A DNA stretch of 64,000 nucleotides from Gonatopus flavifemur (taxonomy: Eukaryota; Arthropoda; Insecta; Hymenoptera; Dryinidae). Location of the stretch: contig JAFFJZ010000003.1 in NCBI GenBank assembly GCA_018340375.1, forward strand, positions 23,560,001-23,624,000, written 5' to 3'. A program made the position numbers and the translations under genes. Position 1 is the stretch's first letter, and each line of letters opens with the position of its first letter. Shown piece after piece: positions 46,040-56,649 of this stretch. Below the pieces are notes generated by a model that worked only from the letters and a program-made list of their open reading frames with translations, was not told the origin of the DNA and did not search any database.

Positions 46040-46560
46040 GACGTATGATAGATGTTTCCGGTCATCGGCGCTCCTTTTACCCTCATATCAAATTTTGTGG
46101 CTATCTCCACACCGAATTGATATGCAATTTCTTCCACCAGCGCCATCGAGTTGAATTCTATAAATCATGAGACATCTTCGTAGATGAAAAGAACTATGAT
46201 TTTACAGCACATACAAAGCTCCAAGTCAAACATTGTAAACTGAGTCCTCGGAGATTTCTAAGTATCAGTTTTACTGGACAGTTTTATAGTTTTTCTTGGG
46301 CCCTGGAGCGTGAAGAATCAACTGTACCTCCGAATAAAGAGAGGAGTTTGAAGGGGAAACAGAGGGTTGTTTGTAGGACGAAAGAGAGCCCACGCGGATC
46401 GCGGAGTCCCGCAACAACAAGTTGCAACCACCTGGCGATGTCGTACATGACCACCCAGTGCCAGGTTTCCAGGTGCTCTTGAAACCCCCTACCTTGCTCG
46501 CTCGTTCGCTTGCCTGTTTGCCTACTGCTGCTCTTACTGCTTGCTAACTTTAACTGTATT
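46040..46560 (-). CDS. Candidate coding segments, unknown gene
   Basis: On the minus strand, an acceptor-like TTTATAG at about 46160 precedes a frame whose ATG is at 46146 and which reads MALVEEIAYQFGVEIATKFD and onward to a stop about 45 codons later. Just upstream (46260-46560) the DNA is GC-richer and open in two minus frames, one reading ETWHWVVMYDIARWLQLVV and the other SPGGCNLLLRDSAIRVGSLS. Only one can be right, and a promoter or untranslated exon is equally possible. No family is recognised. Confidence 0.25.
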
Positions 46561-47084
46561 ATGTACACCGATTACCACTTTCGCTGTTGAAAACTTCTGA
46601 AAAGCATCAAAGAACAATTGTTACAAACTGACGTGATGATCGTCACATCATCTACTCTTGCTTTGCGTTTAAAAAGAATATACTCCGCTGTATAGACTAC
46701 TCATCCTTCGATATCTCGTTTGTTAAAAAATTCTCAAACTCTTGATTCTCTTGAAATTTGCTCAATGTTTCGGGAAAAGAGAAAATGTCCTGAAAAATGC
46801 TGGTAGTAGACTCGATTCGGAGATTGATCGCATCGAAACGTATTCAACAAGGTCGCGTGATCGAGTGCACGTTTCTTTTCTTTTCCAATGTACACATGGG
46901 ATTGATCGTGTCTGAGGAACAGGATTGTAAGAAACGATCGTACCAGGATATAAGAGCATCCAAATACCCTAGGCAAATTCTACAGAAATGGAACTATTTG
47001 AAGAGTAGTATTTTGTAGGGTAGTAAAGTACGATGATAATCACACCATATTGAATGTATCGTATTTGAAATCACCCCGTGTGGA
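46561..47084. other. Gene-free stretch
   Basis: Overlapping short frames on both strands, none with a motif. Nothing else seen. Confidence 0.3.
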
Positions 47085-47345
47085 GTGAGTTTTTGTGTGC
47101 GCAGGCGGTGTCGGTGGAATGGTAGCAGCGCCGCCGCGACAACGATGTCAGACGCACTCCCCTCCCCGCCCCGATGCCATCGGCCTGGCCCGAAATCGAT
47201 GCCCCGCAACGCGACGACTAAAAAGCCTCTACGACCTGTGCCATCGTATCCACTACCTTCTTTCTTTTGTGAACATATATGTAACACAGATGCACATGTT
47301 CGCACAATGCGCGATCGCTTGCGCAGGCGTGTTCTTCTGTACGCA
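47085..47345. promoter_or_regulatory. GC-rich island, promoter or 5' exon candidate
   Basis: A sharp rise in GC content with GTGCGCAGGCGG at 47098 and TTGCGCAGGCGTG near 47320; both resemble half of the TGCGCA-type element bound by NRF-1-like factors. Frames are open on both strands for about 90-127 codons, which is expected in GC-rich DNA with few stops. I cannot assign a transcript. Confidence 0.35.
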
Positions 47346-47952
47346 TAAGCAAATTTATAATTACTCATGCTAATCAAAAGAACCTTGCCTGCTTTCTTCT
47401 TCCTTCTTCGGCGAACTAATGATTTTCTTTCGATTCACCTCGTATTCGCGTTCGAATGTAATCCCCTTAGACCAACTCTTGTGAAAATATTTCCACTCAA
47501 GATTTTCACCGGTTGTTCATGGGGGTATGAAAACGAGTATTCGTTATCTAATACTTCGAGCTATGCTCGATCTGCATCATTTTCATACTTTTGATACCTC
47601 GAATGAGAGGATGTATTCAGTTATTTGAATCGAAAATGTGTCAAGTGAATTTCAAGGTGGACATTTATATCAAATTTGTATACAATTTTTTTTGTATTAT
47701 ACGTAAGAATCGTGGAGAAATTTTGTATAAATTTTCATGTAATTTATCCATGAAATCTACTATTTTCAAAACCTTGGAGAGATAATTAATCAAACTATCG
47801 ACACAGATGTCGAGGTGAATTGGGAACAATTTTCTATGATCGTTTGATCGTTAATGGCATGGGATGTTCATGAACTTCCTGGGAATAACGTTTAAAAGAT
47901 GCTCTTCACAGTCTACCAATGCCTGAGCTTTTTTTCTTCGAGCAAAAACACC
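47346..47952. other. Gene-free stretch
   Basis: AT-rich, no bounded repeat, no supported frame. Confidence 0.3.
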
Positions 47953-48452
47953 CATGACAGGGTTTGATTTATGCATGTAAGAATCATACACGTATTGATT
48001 GTAAACGAAAAATAAATCCCAAAAGTATTTACACTAATAATTTTTGTGCACGTAAAATTAATATTTAATAAGAAAATTGTACACTAAATATTTTTCATGC
48101 TTGCAGAAAGAAGTGATTCACAAAAATCGTACACATGTTTTTCCACACGGACAAAAAATGTAATCAATTGGTGTATAATTGGTGTTTTCAACAATAATTA
48201 TACACTGATTAATTTTATTTTCTGATCGTACATACACAATATGTGAACAATTTTTGTTGATTACATTTTTAAAGCTTGTAAAATATTTCGTATACAATTT
48301 CTATTTCGATCAATTAAACGTGCACAAATAATCATTGCATAAACTATTATGTGTTAGACAAAAATTATTAGTGTGAATACTTTTGGGTTTTATTTTTCGT
48401 GTACAATCGATACGTGTATGATTCTTACGTGCGTAAATCATACCCTGTCCCT
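47953..48452. repeat. 500 bp imperfect hairpin, GGTTTGATTTATGCA arms
   Basis: The left arm from GACAGGGTTTGATTTATGCA through AATCATACACGTATTGATTG pairs with the right arm ending in GTAAATCATACCCTGTC. The match continues inward through AAAAGTATTTACACTAATAA. Confidence 0.65.
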
Positions 48453-49272
48453 TAACCAACCCTTAAGGAAATCTTCGTGTGTGACGATGGTGCATTCAGA
48501 AGCCATTAATTTTGTTCTATAAGCTTGTATTGGAATAAATTATTTTGATTATTCCTATCGCAAGTATATTGTACCAGTGCCAGAATGGCCAAATATCAAC
48601 TGCATTATTTGAGTTAGAGTAGTGAAGGTTTCTCTAGTTTGTATCACGAATCATGATCGTTATAAAGAGAAGGAAGAATGAGATGTGGTATAAGGGTTGT
48701 TTTGGTGCAATTCTATGGCCAGATGCCCACTCTTGTGAATTTAACAGTGGTTCACTGGCAGAAAAAAATGATCAATTAATAGTAATAGTTGGGAAAGGAT
48801 TCAACTATGAATAGTTAGTTGATTAATGGTTATACCAACTATTCCATTGTAAACGTAACCAATCCAAATAGTAATTTCTGCAATCGATATTGTTATTTGG
48901 ACTACGAAATAGTGGAACTGATTCTCAGTCATAGTTGAGTCCTTTTCCAACTATTCTAATAGTTATTCCGACTATTTTTTTCTTTAAGTGTTGATTCTAT
49001 TATGCATCATAATTTGTTTAAAAATCGTTTTGTTACACGGGAAAAAAAAGATTAATGGAAATAACTATTCAACTTGTGAGCGCATATAGACGCACTTTTT
49101 TTTCGTCAGATTGACAAATTTATTCATTGATTCAACAAATTCAAAATAATTGACTCAAAAAATTCGTTAAATTAACGACAAAAAAAGATGGGTTCATATG
49201 TATTGAAAGGATTTCGTTGTAAAAATTTCAGTAATCGAAGAACAAGTAGATATTCTTCAAAAAATTACTGTA
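48453..49272. repeat. Includes a CACTGGCAGAAAAAAA-ended hairpin (about 48752-48993)
   Basis: TCACTGGCAGAAAAAAATGA pairs loosely with TATTTTTTTCTTTAAGTG; AATAGTTGGGAAAGGATTCA pairs with TAGTTGAGTCCTTTTCCAAC. The word AATAGTT repeats throughout. The rest is AT-rich without genes. Confidence 0.5.
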
Positions 49273-49623
49273 CAGTAGGGTGGTTCTTATTTTATATATA
49301 AATAGTGTTTTTTGATTTTTTTGTTGTCAACAAACAAGTTTTCTGTACGGCCCACCCTCTAATTTTGTTCTACATCATGAAGGAGTGCTACAATATTTTT
49401 TACATAATTTTCAAAAGAGATTTGGGAGGCCCTCGCGGCGTTTTAAACAGGAAAACGCCGCGAGGGCCCCCCAAATCTCTTTTGAAAATTATGTAAAAAA
49501 TATTGTAGCACTCCTTCATGATGTAGAACAAAATTAGAGGGTGGGCCGTACAGAAAACTTGTTTGTTGACAACAAAAAAATCAAAAAACACTATTTATAT
49601 ATAAAATAAGAATCACCCTACTG
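49273..49623. mobile_element. Near-perfect 351 bp hairpin element, CAGTAGGGTG ends
   Basis: Two arms of about 165-170 bases are almost identical complements around a short AAACAGGAAAA centre, with only a few mismatches. CAGTAGGGTGGTTCTTATTT is at the left and its complement (one change) at the right. TA precedes the left end; TG follows the right, so a TA target with one later change is likely, as for Tc1/mariner-type elements. The mirrored 63-codon frames 49305-49496 and 49400-49591 encode almost the same peptide and are not genes. Confidence 0.8.
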
Positions 49624-50267
49624 TGCAGCTTGTAAAAATGAGTGGGTCTCTAAACAGTTCAGAGTACAACAAGTTTCCTACAAGTTTTACAAAATGCACA
49701 GTAATATTTGAAACATTTTCTACTTCTCCCTCGATCACTGAAATTCCACGATAATTTTTCGAATGAAATTCCTTCAGTGTGCGCTTACAGGTGAAATAAG
49801 TATTTTATATATTGTTTTCTTTTCGTGTAGCATAGAAATATCATTGGGTTATTGAATATTGGTTCAATAGTGTGATGCTAATATCTATATTTCACTCTTC
49901 TCGTACACCAAAAAATAATTCGAAATATAAACTGTAAACAGCAATCATAGAATGCCTTCTTGAAAAATGGTAGCAGCAAAGTTCTTCGACGAATGGGGAA
50001 TTTTTCACGACGATTTGGTGAATTTTCCCTATAATATCTTGAAAGACTCAATCCTAAAATGCAGAATAGTTGTTCAGAGTAGAGGAGCTCCTCTTCGAGT
50101 TGGCAGTGAAATCCACCATTAAGGGCTCACATACCTCTGGAATTTTCAAAAACTCCATAAAGAACAAGAAGGGTTGGAAAAAAGTGTATAATACACGGCT
50201 AGAATGAGAGACTAGCCGTAAATTTTTCATTGTACCCTCAGAAACTTTGAACGCGTTTTTTTTTAAA
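49624..50267. other. Gene-free stretch
   Basis: A TTGAAAAATGGTAGCAGCAAAG segment near 49965 resembles 39150-39200, so a fragment of the repeat there is present. Nothing else. Confidence 0.3.
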
Positions 50268-50848
50268 TTACACTGTGAAAAATTTCTCTGGGAAATTTCA
50301 TATACATATGTTTGGAAGTAATTAACACATACATGTGGTAGGAATTTTCCGTATTTTAGCGGATATTTACTGGAAAATTATAGTAAAAATCCTGCAATGT
50401 TTGGAATTCTTAGTTAAATTTATGGGAAATTTCAAAAGCATTTATCGGAAATTGATTTCCTATCCCATGATTGGGATTTTCCCGTTGCTGCGTTTAGGAA
50501 AATTCCGGTTATTTTTTACAGTGTATGTTTCAACACAATGTCAGCACGATCATTCAGCGAATTTTTAATATTTTGTAATGTTTTTTTGAAAATTTCCATA
50601 ATCATTCTCTCTATAGTTTGACTGTACACTGTAAACAATTTTATCGGAAAATTTCTATATATTTATGTGAAGTGATTAACATATACATCCGTTAGGAATT
50701 TTCCCAATTTGTCCGGAAATTTACTGTGAAATGTTGGGAAAAATCCCATAAAGTTTAGAATTTTCAGATAAATGTATGGGAAATTCAGTGATTGGGATTT
50801 TCCGGTTGATGTACACAGAAAACTTTCGATTATTTTTCACAGTGTAGG
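50268..50848. repeat. Two adjacent CACTGT-ended elements
   Basis: 50268-50525 begins CACTGTGAAAAATTTCTC and ends TTATTTTTTACAGTG. 50621-50848 begins TACACTGTAAACAATTTTA and ends ATTATTTTTCACAGTGTA. Both share GGAAATTT, CCGGAAATTTACTG and GATTGGGATTTTCC words and align to each other in the same orientation, so they are sister copies. Confidence 0.6.
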
Positions 50849-51017
50849 TTGTTTAAATATTTTGATTGAACAATTTTTCATAAATTATCCAACACTCTTC
50901 ATTTTTTTTTCAAATTGTATATATAGTGAATGTAGAATTTATATAGAATTTTGATCAAGAATTGATAAACATCGATAAAAACTCAATAAGTTCTGTCAAG
51001 ATTGCGCATTTCCAAAT

Positions 51018-51256
51018 CCACACAGAGAAAAGTTTATATTAAAGATATCGATTACGATATTTTTATGGTACTCGTGGGATATACTTTATTATGAGGCTCA
51101 GAATTATATTTATTTTGAATTGTAACATATTTATCTTCATCCTCACGAGAGAGTATGGTGAATGCTCGTATACTTGTGGTTCATAGCGACATAATCAAAT
51201 ATATTCCAAAAGTACAATATAAATATGCTAATATCTAATATGAAATTTTTACTGTG
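51018..51256. repeat. CACACAGAGAAAAGTTTATA-ended element
   Basis: CACACAGAGAAAAGTTTA at the left pairs weakly with AAATTTTTACTGTG at the right; interior TATATTAAAGATATCG-type words repeat. Weak member of the CACTG group. Confidence 0.35.
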
Positions 51257-51368
51257 CATACTAAAGTTTGAGATACCGTAATTATTTCTTTATTCTGGAA
51301 AAAACATTCCCTTCGTCCCATGAAATTCTGTTTTATTTTTGCACATTGGATAATTTTTGGTAAAGTTA

Positions 51369-51477
51369 CCCAAACAGCACAACAGTTCAGGATGAGTTTA
51401 TAATGAATACCTTTGTGACAAGACTATTCTTGAAGAATTCTTCATGAATACATCAGGAACTGCTGTGCTTTCTGGGT
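51369..51477. repeat. 109 bp hairpin, CCCAAACAGCAC ends, TA-flanked
   Basis: CCCAAACAGCAC pairs with GTGCTTTCTGGG; TA lies outside both ends. The interior has GAATTCTTCATGAAT and its partners. A short complete member of the CCCAnnnAGCAC group. Confidence 0.65.
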
Positions 51478-52366
51478 ACGATATCGACAAGGAGGCACCA
51501 TAGTTTTCATCACCACTCCATTTATATTCGGAGAAAAATAATAACACTACTGAAAAATTGTATTTTATTTTCTTTTGATAGAAAAGTTACCACATGGAAT
51601 ACTGTATGTGTTCCCCTGATGATTGCGGATAAAATTTTGTGAGAGGCACCTATCTTGGAACCTTTATGGGTTCCCAAATCGGAATTTCAACAATTTTTGA
51701 AGGGATGCTCCAGAGCACCCCAGATGGAACTCAATATTATATATATCATAAAAATTCAAAATGAATGTCCAGAGAGGGACTTTCTCAAAAACGTTTGTAG
51801 AATATCACAAGCAGGTATCCATCCATTATCTAAAACGGTATCTCACATGAAATTTCAAAAACATTCCCAACTATGTGGAAATTGAGGAATAATTTTCTAG
51901 ACAATCCAAATAAGATAAAATTTTAGATATCTGATACCCTCCACAGACGTTTCTAAAAAGATTCCTTTCAGAAAATTCATCCTCAATTCTCACGAGACAC
52001 TGAGAATGAAATTTTTTAGACCGAAAGAAAATTCTGTTTCAATTTGAGAATTCTTCTTCTCAATCTGATGAAAACTTCGTCCATTGAACTGAATTTTTTC
52101 CATTGAAGAAAAGATTTACCAGAATGAGGGTAAAGAAAATTGGATTCTCAAGGTATGAAAAATAACGATGTTTAAAAATAGAATCTGGGTTGGAATAGAG
52201 AAATTCTACAATACACGTGTTTTGTCGCAGAGTTGTGTCAAAACGTAGATATCTAGGAACAGAGTTATTCGGAAACAAAGGGAATACAAATATTTTTACA
52301 TCCCACCCTTACTATATCTTTTTTCAAATGATTTATTTCAAATTCGTTCGCAGCGACCCAAAAAAA
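51478..52366. other. Repeat-derived sequence, no gene
   Basis: A stretch about 51640-52000 resembles 16380-16620 in vocabulary (AACCTTTATGGGTTCCC, CCCAGATGGAACTCAATATT, ACAGACGTTTCTA), so both come from one repeat family, here in inverted orientation. No coding frame is supported. Confidence 0.4.
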
Positions 52367-52672
52367 CCCCTCACATAGCATTTCAGTTCTAAAAGATATC
52401 TCAAGTCAAATTTGAGAAGTCTTATGCAACATGAAAAGATATCTTTAAGAGATCTAAAACAGTTCTTACTCTGAAAGAATTCTATAAGATGTTCAAAAGA
52501 TATAATCTCAGAAAAAGAGTTTTAGATCTTCTTAAAGATATCTTTTGGATGTCTTTCAGAAGTAAGAACTGTTTTAGACATCTTAAGGATATCTTTTCAT
52601 GTTGCATAAGACTTCTTAAAATTTTCTGAACAGTTCCTCAAGATATCTTGGAGACCAAAAGTGCTGTGTAGG
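52367..52672. repeat. Hairpin with CTCACATAGCA ends and GATATCTT words
   Basis: CCCCTCACATAGCA at the left, GTGCTGTGTAGG at the right. Arms consist of AAAAGATATCT, TAAAACAGTTCTTA and AAGATATCTTTT words, the same word used in 17591-17924. Confidence 0.6.
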
Positions 52673-52944
52673 CCGCCAATGTGAATTTCGATTATATTTG
52701 AAGAAGGTTTTATAAAAATCAGCTGCCATATTGGATCCGACATTTTGTTTTTCGGGAGAATAATTTTGAATCCGTTTTTGACGGTCCAAAAAACCCTCTC
52801 ATGTCAGTTCTCCCCATAATTGCTAATTTAGCAAAGCAGATTTTTCGGGATCGTCTTTTCAGCAGGGATCTTTCTTCGCGTGTAATGAGCTCGAGTCAAT
52901 GAATTCCCCAATGGTTTCCCAATATTCATTAAACTTCAGCCCTG

Positions 52945-53098
52945 CCTTGCTGAATATGCCAGGAAAATTTGGATGCATCCCAGCAGTCCTTGGGACAAGA
53001 ACCAAGCAAATCCAGATAGGTTCCTACCCGGTTCTGCACAATTTTTGTCCCAGGAACTCTTGGAATCCATCCGGATCTGTCTGGCATTTTCAGCAGGG
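52945..53098. repeat. Hairpin with CCTTGCTGAATATGCC ends
   Basis: CTTGCTGAATATGCCAG pairs with CTGGCATTTTCAGCAGG. Inner parts GGATGCATCC and GGAATCCATCCGG repeat. Related to 4475-4647. Confidence 0.6.
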
Positions 53099-53124
53099 TG
53101 GTTAGAGAAATTAATTTCAATGTA

Positions 53125-54001
53125 GGGAAGAGTCGGATAAAACCGGGTACCTCAATATTTCCCTGATTAGTGCTTCTTTCTGACAGCAAACGTTTGGATT
53201 AGTAGCTGTAGATATTTTGAGTAGTTGGAGAGAACAACAGCATCGATGAAACGCTCTTTCTCACTTAGAACGTTGTTTAAAGTTTTCTGCGAAAAAATTG
53301 TCAAAATTCTTGTATTTGCGTAGTGAGTTTCAAGTGCCTCACCACTTTCTCAAGAAAGAGGCACGTACATACTTCAATTGAGCATGTCTCCCTGCGCATT
53401 TTCATTCTTCGATAATTCGCCTAGAGCAACGCATAATCTATCTAAGCCATATTGACCTCAACAAGTTGCTGTGGGGTCAAACCGGGTACTTGAGATTTTA
53501 TCTTCCAATTTATGAAATTTGACCACATTTGTGCTTTTATTCTAAAATAGTCATCAAAACATGTTCATTCTTGAAGATCCCTTTGCGCGTGCTTGCGACT
53601 TTTCTTTTCAACTGAGTTGGCCGCAAAGAAATTCTTTCTCTGAACAATTTTTTTTAGTTGGTCAAAATATATCAATTTTCAAACATGACTCACGTCTGTT
53701 TTCGGAATTTCTATCAAATTCAACAGTTGGTGCTAAAAATTTCAAAATTCAGAAGTGTTTTGCATTGATTTAAACGAGTACCCGGTTTTACCCTACCCAT
53801 GGAGTGGAACCGGGTTTTTGTACCTTTCGACTAGAACGAATATAAAAAAAAATTGTATCAATTTTACAGCAATATACGAATAGTATGTTGTTAATGAATG
53901 GATAAGGAAACTGAAAAGCTTTGGTTGGTTAATCTATTGCTAATAGGAACTTCTCTATGACCGATTGAAGTTATGGTACCCGGTTTTATCCGACCTTCTC
54001 C
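53125..54001. mobile_element. 877 bp TA-flanked element, GTCGGATAAAACCGGGTAC ends
   Basis: GGGAAGAGTCGGATAAAACC at the left and the matching complement GGTTTTATCCGACCTTCTCC at the right form a terminal inverted repeat of about 26 bases; TA stands on each side (53123-53124, 54002-54003). The word ACCGGGTAC recurs internally near 53490, 53775 and 53810 in both orientations. No transposase frame is visible. Confidence 0.7.
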
Positions 54002-54130
54002 TACTTGGGATTATGTCAATTCAAAACTTCACTAAGATTGTGCTAATATTGCTTCCAACTTGGACGATTATTAAGGTTGATACTGGACCATTGCTGAATC
54101 GACTTCGCGTCAATGGTTCAATGATATTTT

Positions 54131-54561
54131 TAGGGCCGTCTCTCATTGCTTGAAGGCCCTGGATCTACTTAGAGTGGAAGCCCATGTAAGCACACGTAAA
54201 TTCTTGGAATTTTTAAAAAGCGATATAAGAAATTCAATGACCCAGTCAAGGCTAAACAATTTATCTATTATGTGCATCGAATCAGATTTATTAGGAGGAA
54301 TAGATTTTCATGATTTAATCAATGACTTTTCTGCTAAAAGATGTTGTAAAAAATTGTTCAATCAAAGTGAAAAATAAATTCAAAAACGAATATATATATG
54401 TATCTATTAGTTTCATTTTCAAAATAACTTGATTCCATTTTGTTTGAGTAACCTTTCTGAAGAAATATATAACAATCTTAACGATCCTCTACGAAGAGGC
54501 CCCCCTTTTGCAGGAGGCCCTGGGCTCGGGCCCGGTGTGCCCTGCCTTAAAAACGGCCCTG
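54131..54561 (+). mobile_element. Internally deleted hAT element
   Basis: The ends are TAGGGCCGTC at the left and ACGGCCCTG (CAGGGCCGT on the minus strand) at the right, the usual start of hAT elements. The eight bases outside are GATATTTT (54123-54130) and GATTTTTT (54562-54569), an 8-base target duplication with one change, as expected for hAT. The enclosed frame 54150-54377 contains SMTQSRLNNLSIMCIESDLL and INDFSAKRC, which fit the C-terminal dimerisation end of hAT-type transposases and their ZMYM-like relatives. The rest of the transposase has been lost. Confidence 0.8.
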
Positions 54562-54569
54562 GATTTTTT

Positions 54570-54937
54570 ACACTCACAGAAATTTGAGTAGTCGCATCAA
54601 CTATTTGAGGAAAACCATTCAAACTCAGTATTTAGGACTATATAAACAGTTATGTTAACTTGTTTATAGTAACCCTAGTGAAAATGGAAGCGTAAGGAGG
54701 GTACGAAGCGACGCGGAAGAGTAAAGGAAACAGTATCTAAGCGCGAAAGGAGCAGAAATTGAAACATTTTACGTTTTATTTGTTGTAACATTCGTTTCCG
54801 GCGAGCGGAAATTTTCACCAGAGAATGAAAACTATTCATACAGTTGCATTAACTATAAAAAGAGTTGGAAAGATTATAATTGAATAGTTGTGCCCTCACA
54901 TAGTTGCTATGACTATATATAGATTCCTTTGAGTGTA
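54570..54937. repeat. CACTCACAGAAATTTGAG-ended element holding a MITE
   Basis: CACTCACAGAAATTTGA at the left and TTCCTTTGAGTG at the right enclose TAGTCGCATCAACTATT and its partners. A copy of the CCCTGGTGAAAAT MITE (54673-54822) is inserted in the middle. Confidence 0.5.
54673..54822. mobile_element. CCCTnGTGAAAAT MITE, second copy
   Basis: Runs from CCCTAGTGAAAAT to ATTTTCACCAGAG and matches 4830-4974 in inverted orientation over its whole length. Confidence 0.65.
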
Positions 54938-55183
54938 TGGGAATAAATTTTCTCTCAAATCCTTTTCTCTGACCCTTTTTCATTTTCCACCTTGGCGAGA
55001 AGGTTATGGTTTTGGTCCTTGCCATGAAATTTGAGTCACAGTACTATAAGCAATGCTATATGAATAAATCAATTAACAACAGTACATATCGGATGAATGT
55101 TACTAGTCCTGCTAGTTGTCATAATATTGTCTAATATTGTTGAACCTAAAACTAAGAAAAACAGGATCAGAGTTCCGTAATAT

Positions 55184-55466
55184 AGCCACCAATTTGCCCA
55201 CCTAACACATCACAATCTTTGTAACAAGAACGTTGTTGCAACAAGCTGGTTGCGAGTAATTTCACACCCCCGCATGTGACAGGTTACATTACGTCTTTTA
55301 TATTGATATTCTGTGTTGACTATATCACCAATGCAGACGCAATGATATAATTATCAAACAGATGTAACGTAACCTGTCACATGCTGGAGTGTGAAATTAC
55401 TCGCAACCAGCTTGTCGCAGCAACGTTCTCGTTACAAAGACTGTGATGTGTTAGGTGGGAGGCTTA
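55184..55466. repeat. Hairpin, CCCACCTAACACATCACA arms
   Basis: TAGCC plus CCCACCTAACACATCACA and, further in, GGTTGCGAGTAATTTCACAC and GTGACAGGTTACATTACG pair with the complementary order in the right arm with few mismatches. Bases TATA stand at both outer ends. Confidence 0.7.
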
Positions 55467-55756
55467 TATATCGATAATACACTTTCATTGCCATTTGCAA
55501 GAACTGACTTCCATAATAAGAGACACTGAACCACCTACCGAGTCGGAACAGCACTTTACTCTTGTCGGTTGAGAATAATTTTCACCAGTCTCTCTCTCTC
55601 TATTGCAGCGGATATCTCGAAAGCGAGGTATAATAAATATTCTCATACTAATATTTGATTTCACATTTTTATGTTCCATCTCAATGCTAATTAATTGTAG
55701 CATTGAAAAATCACCATTGAACGTGATTCAATATTCAATCATATCATAAAAAACTC

Positions 55757-56059
55757 TTGAATGGAGTTGATTTTTATCATCGGACCAATGATGAATCAAT
55801 AATGTACCAAGTTTGGCTGAATCTTGTACCAAGGTTCAATAAAGCGTATCGTGCATTTGATGTGAGAACTTGTTCGCACGTGGTACAAATCCCACCCGAT
55901 GTGACTCAGGGTTGGCGCAACTTCGAATTGAGAATAATTCTGCTTCGGTCTGATCTTGGAACAAGAATGGCACAGATGATTTATAAAGGTCTTTCACCGA
56001 TCTCCACCTTTATTCAATCCTCAACCAATATCGGTAGAGTAAAGCCTACCAATCCTTGA
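55757..56059. repeat. Word-iterated segment (ACCAAGTTTGG / TGGAACAAG)
   Basis: The 100-codon plus frame here contains no motif. Its DNA repeats ACCAATGAT, ACCAAGGTTC, TCTTGGAACAAG and GGCACA words that resemble the 0.8 kb repeat at 29978, so I read it as repeat-derived. Confidence 0.35.
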
Positions 56060-56649
56060 CTGCCAGTCTTGCTCCAAGCTAGATTCTATCCTCAAAACTG
56101 ATTGAACATCGATACCTAATTATGGAGATTTGGTTCAGAATTGATAGAATTGTATGGACGATCATATATAATTTATATACAATTTTTATATAATTGTACA
56201 TAAATGATATATAACTGCAATATTACTGTGACATATTATGGAGAAATTTGATGTTGCGTGGAAAGAAACTTCAATTCCCGCACGTCATGTTTTCTATTTT
56301 TGAATACATTGTTCGATAGGACATTTAAGAACAATGGAAATCTTTTTTTTCCGTCAAATCGTAACATCGTAAACGCCTGCGGTCGTAACACATGGTGTTA
56401 AACTACCTGCATCGTACCGCCATGTACATGATTTGAACAGCACATGTTTGAGAATGTCAACAGAGCCTAGCGGATCATCGATTTTCCAAGTAAGGCAAAG
56501 TACATATTTCATATGTCGTTACTTGGAAGGACAAGGGTCGAAGGGAGAGATCAAAGAGAGACCCGACAAAAGTTCCCCCGTACGGAGGTTGAATCGTATT
56601 AGAAGAAAAATGATAGAATTGTTATTTTATCGCAAACAAGGTGAATAAA
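56060..56649. other. Gene-free stretch before the GC-rich zone
   Basis: Nothing recognisable. GC content rises toward the right. Confidence 0.3.

Noticed and set aside
49305..49591. Two 63-codon ORFs on opposite strands with almost the same peptide
   Set aside because: They mirror each other because they lie in the two arms of one hairpin.
55757..56059. 100-codon ORF as a small gene
   Set aside because: Its DNA shares the iterated vocabulary of the 0.8 kb repeat and no protein feature is visible.
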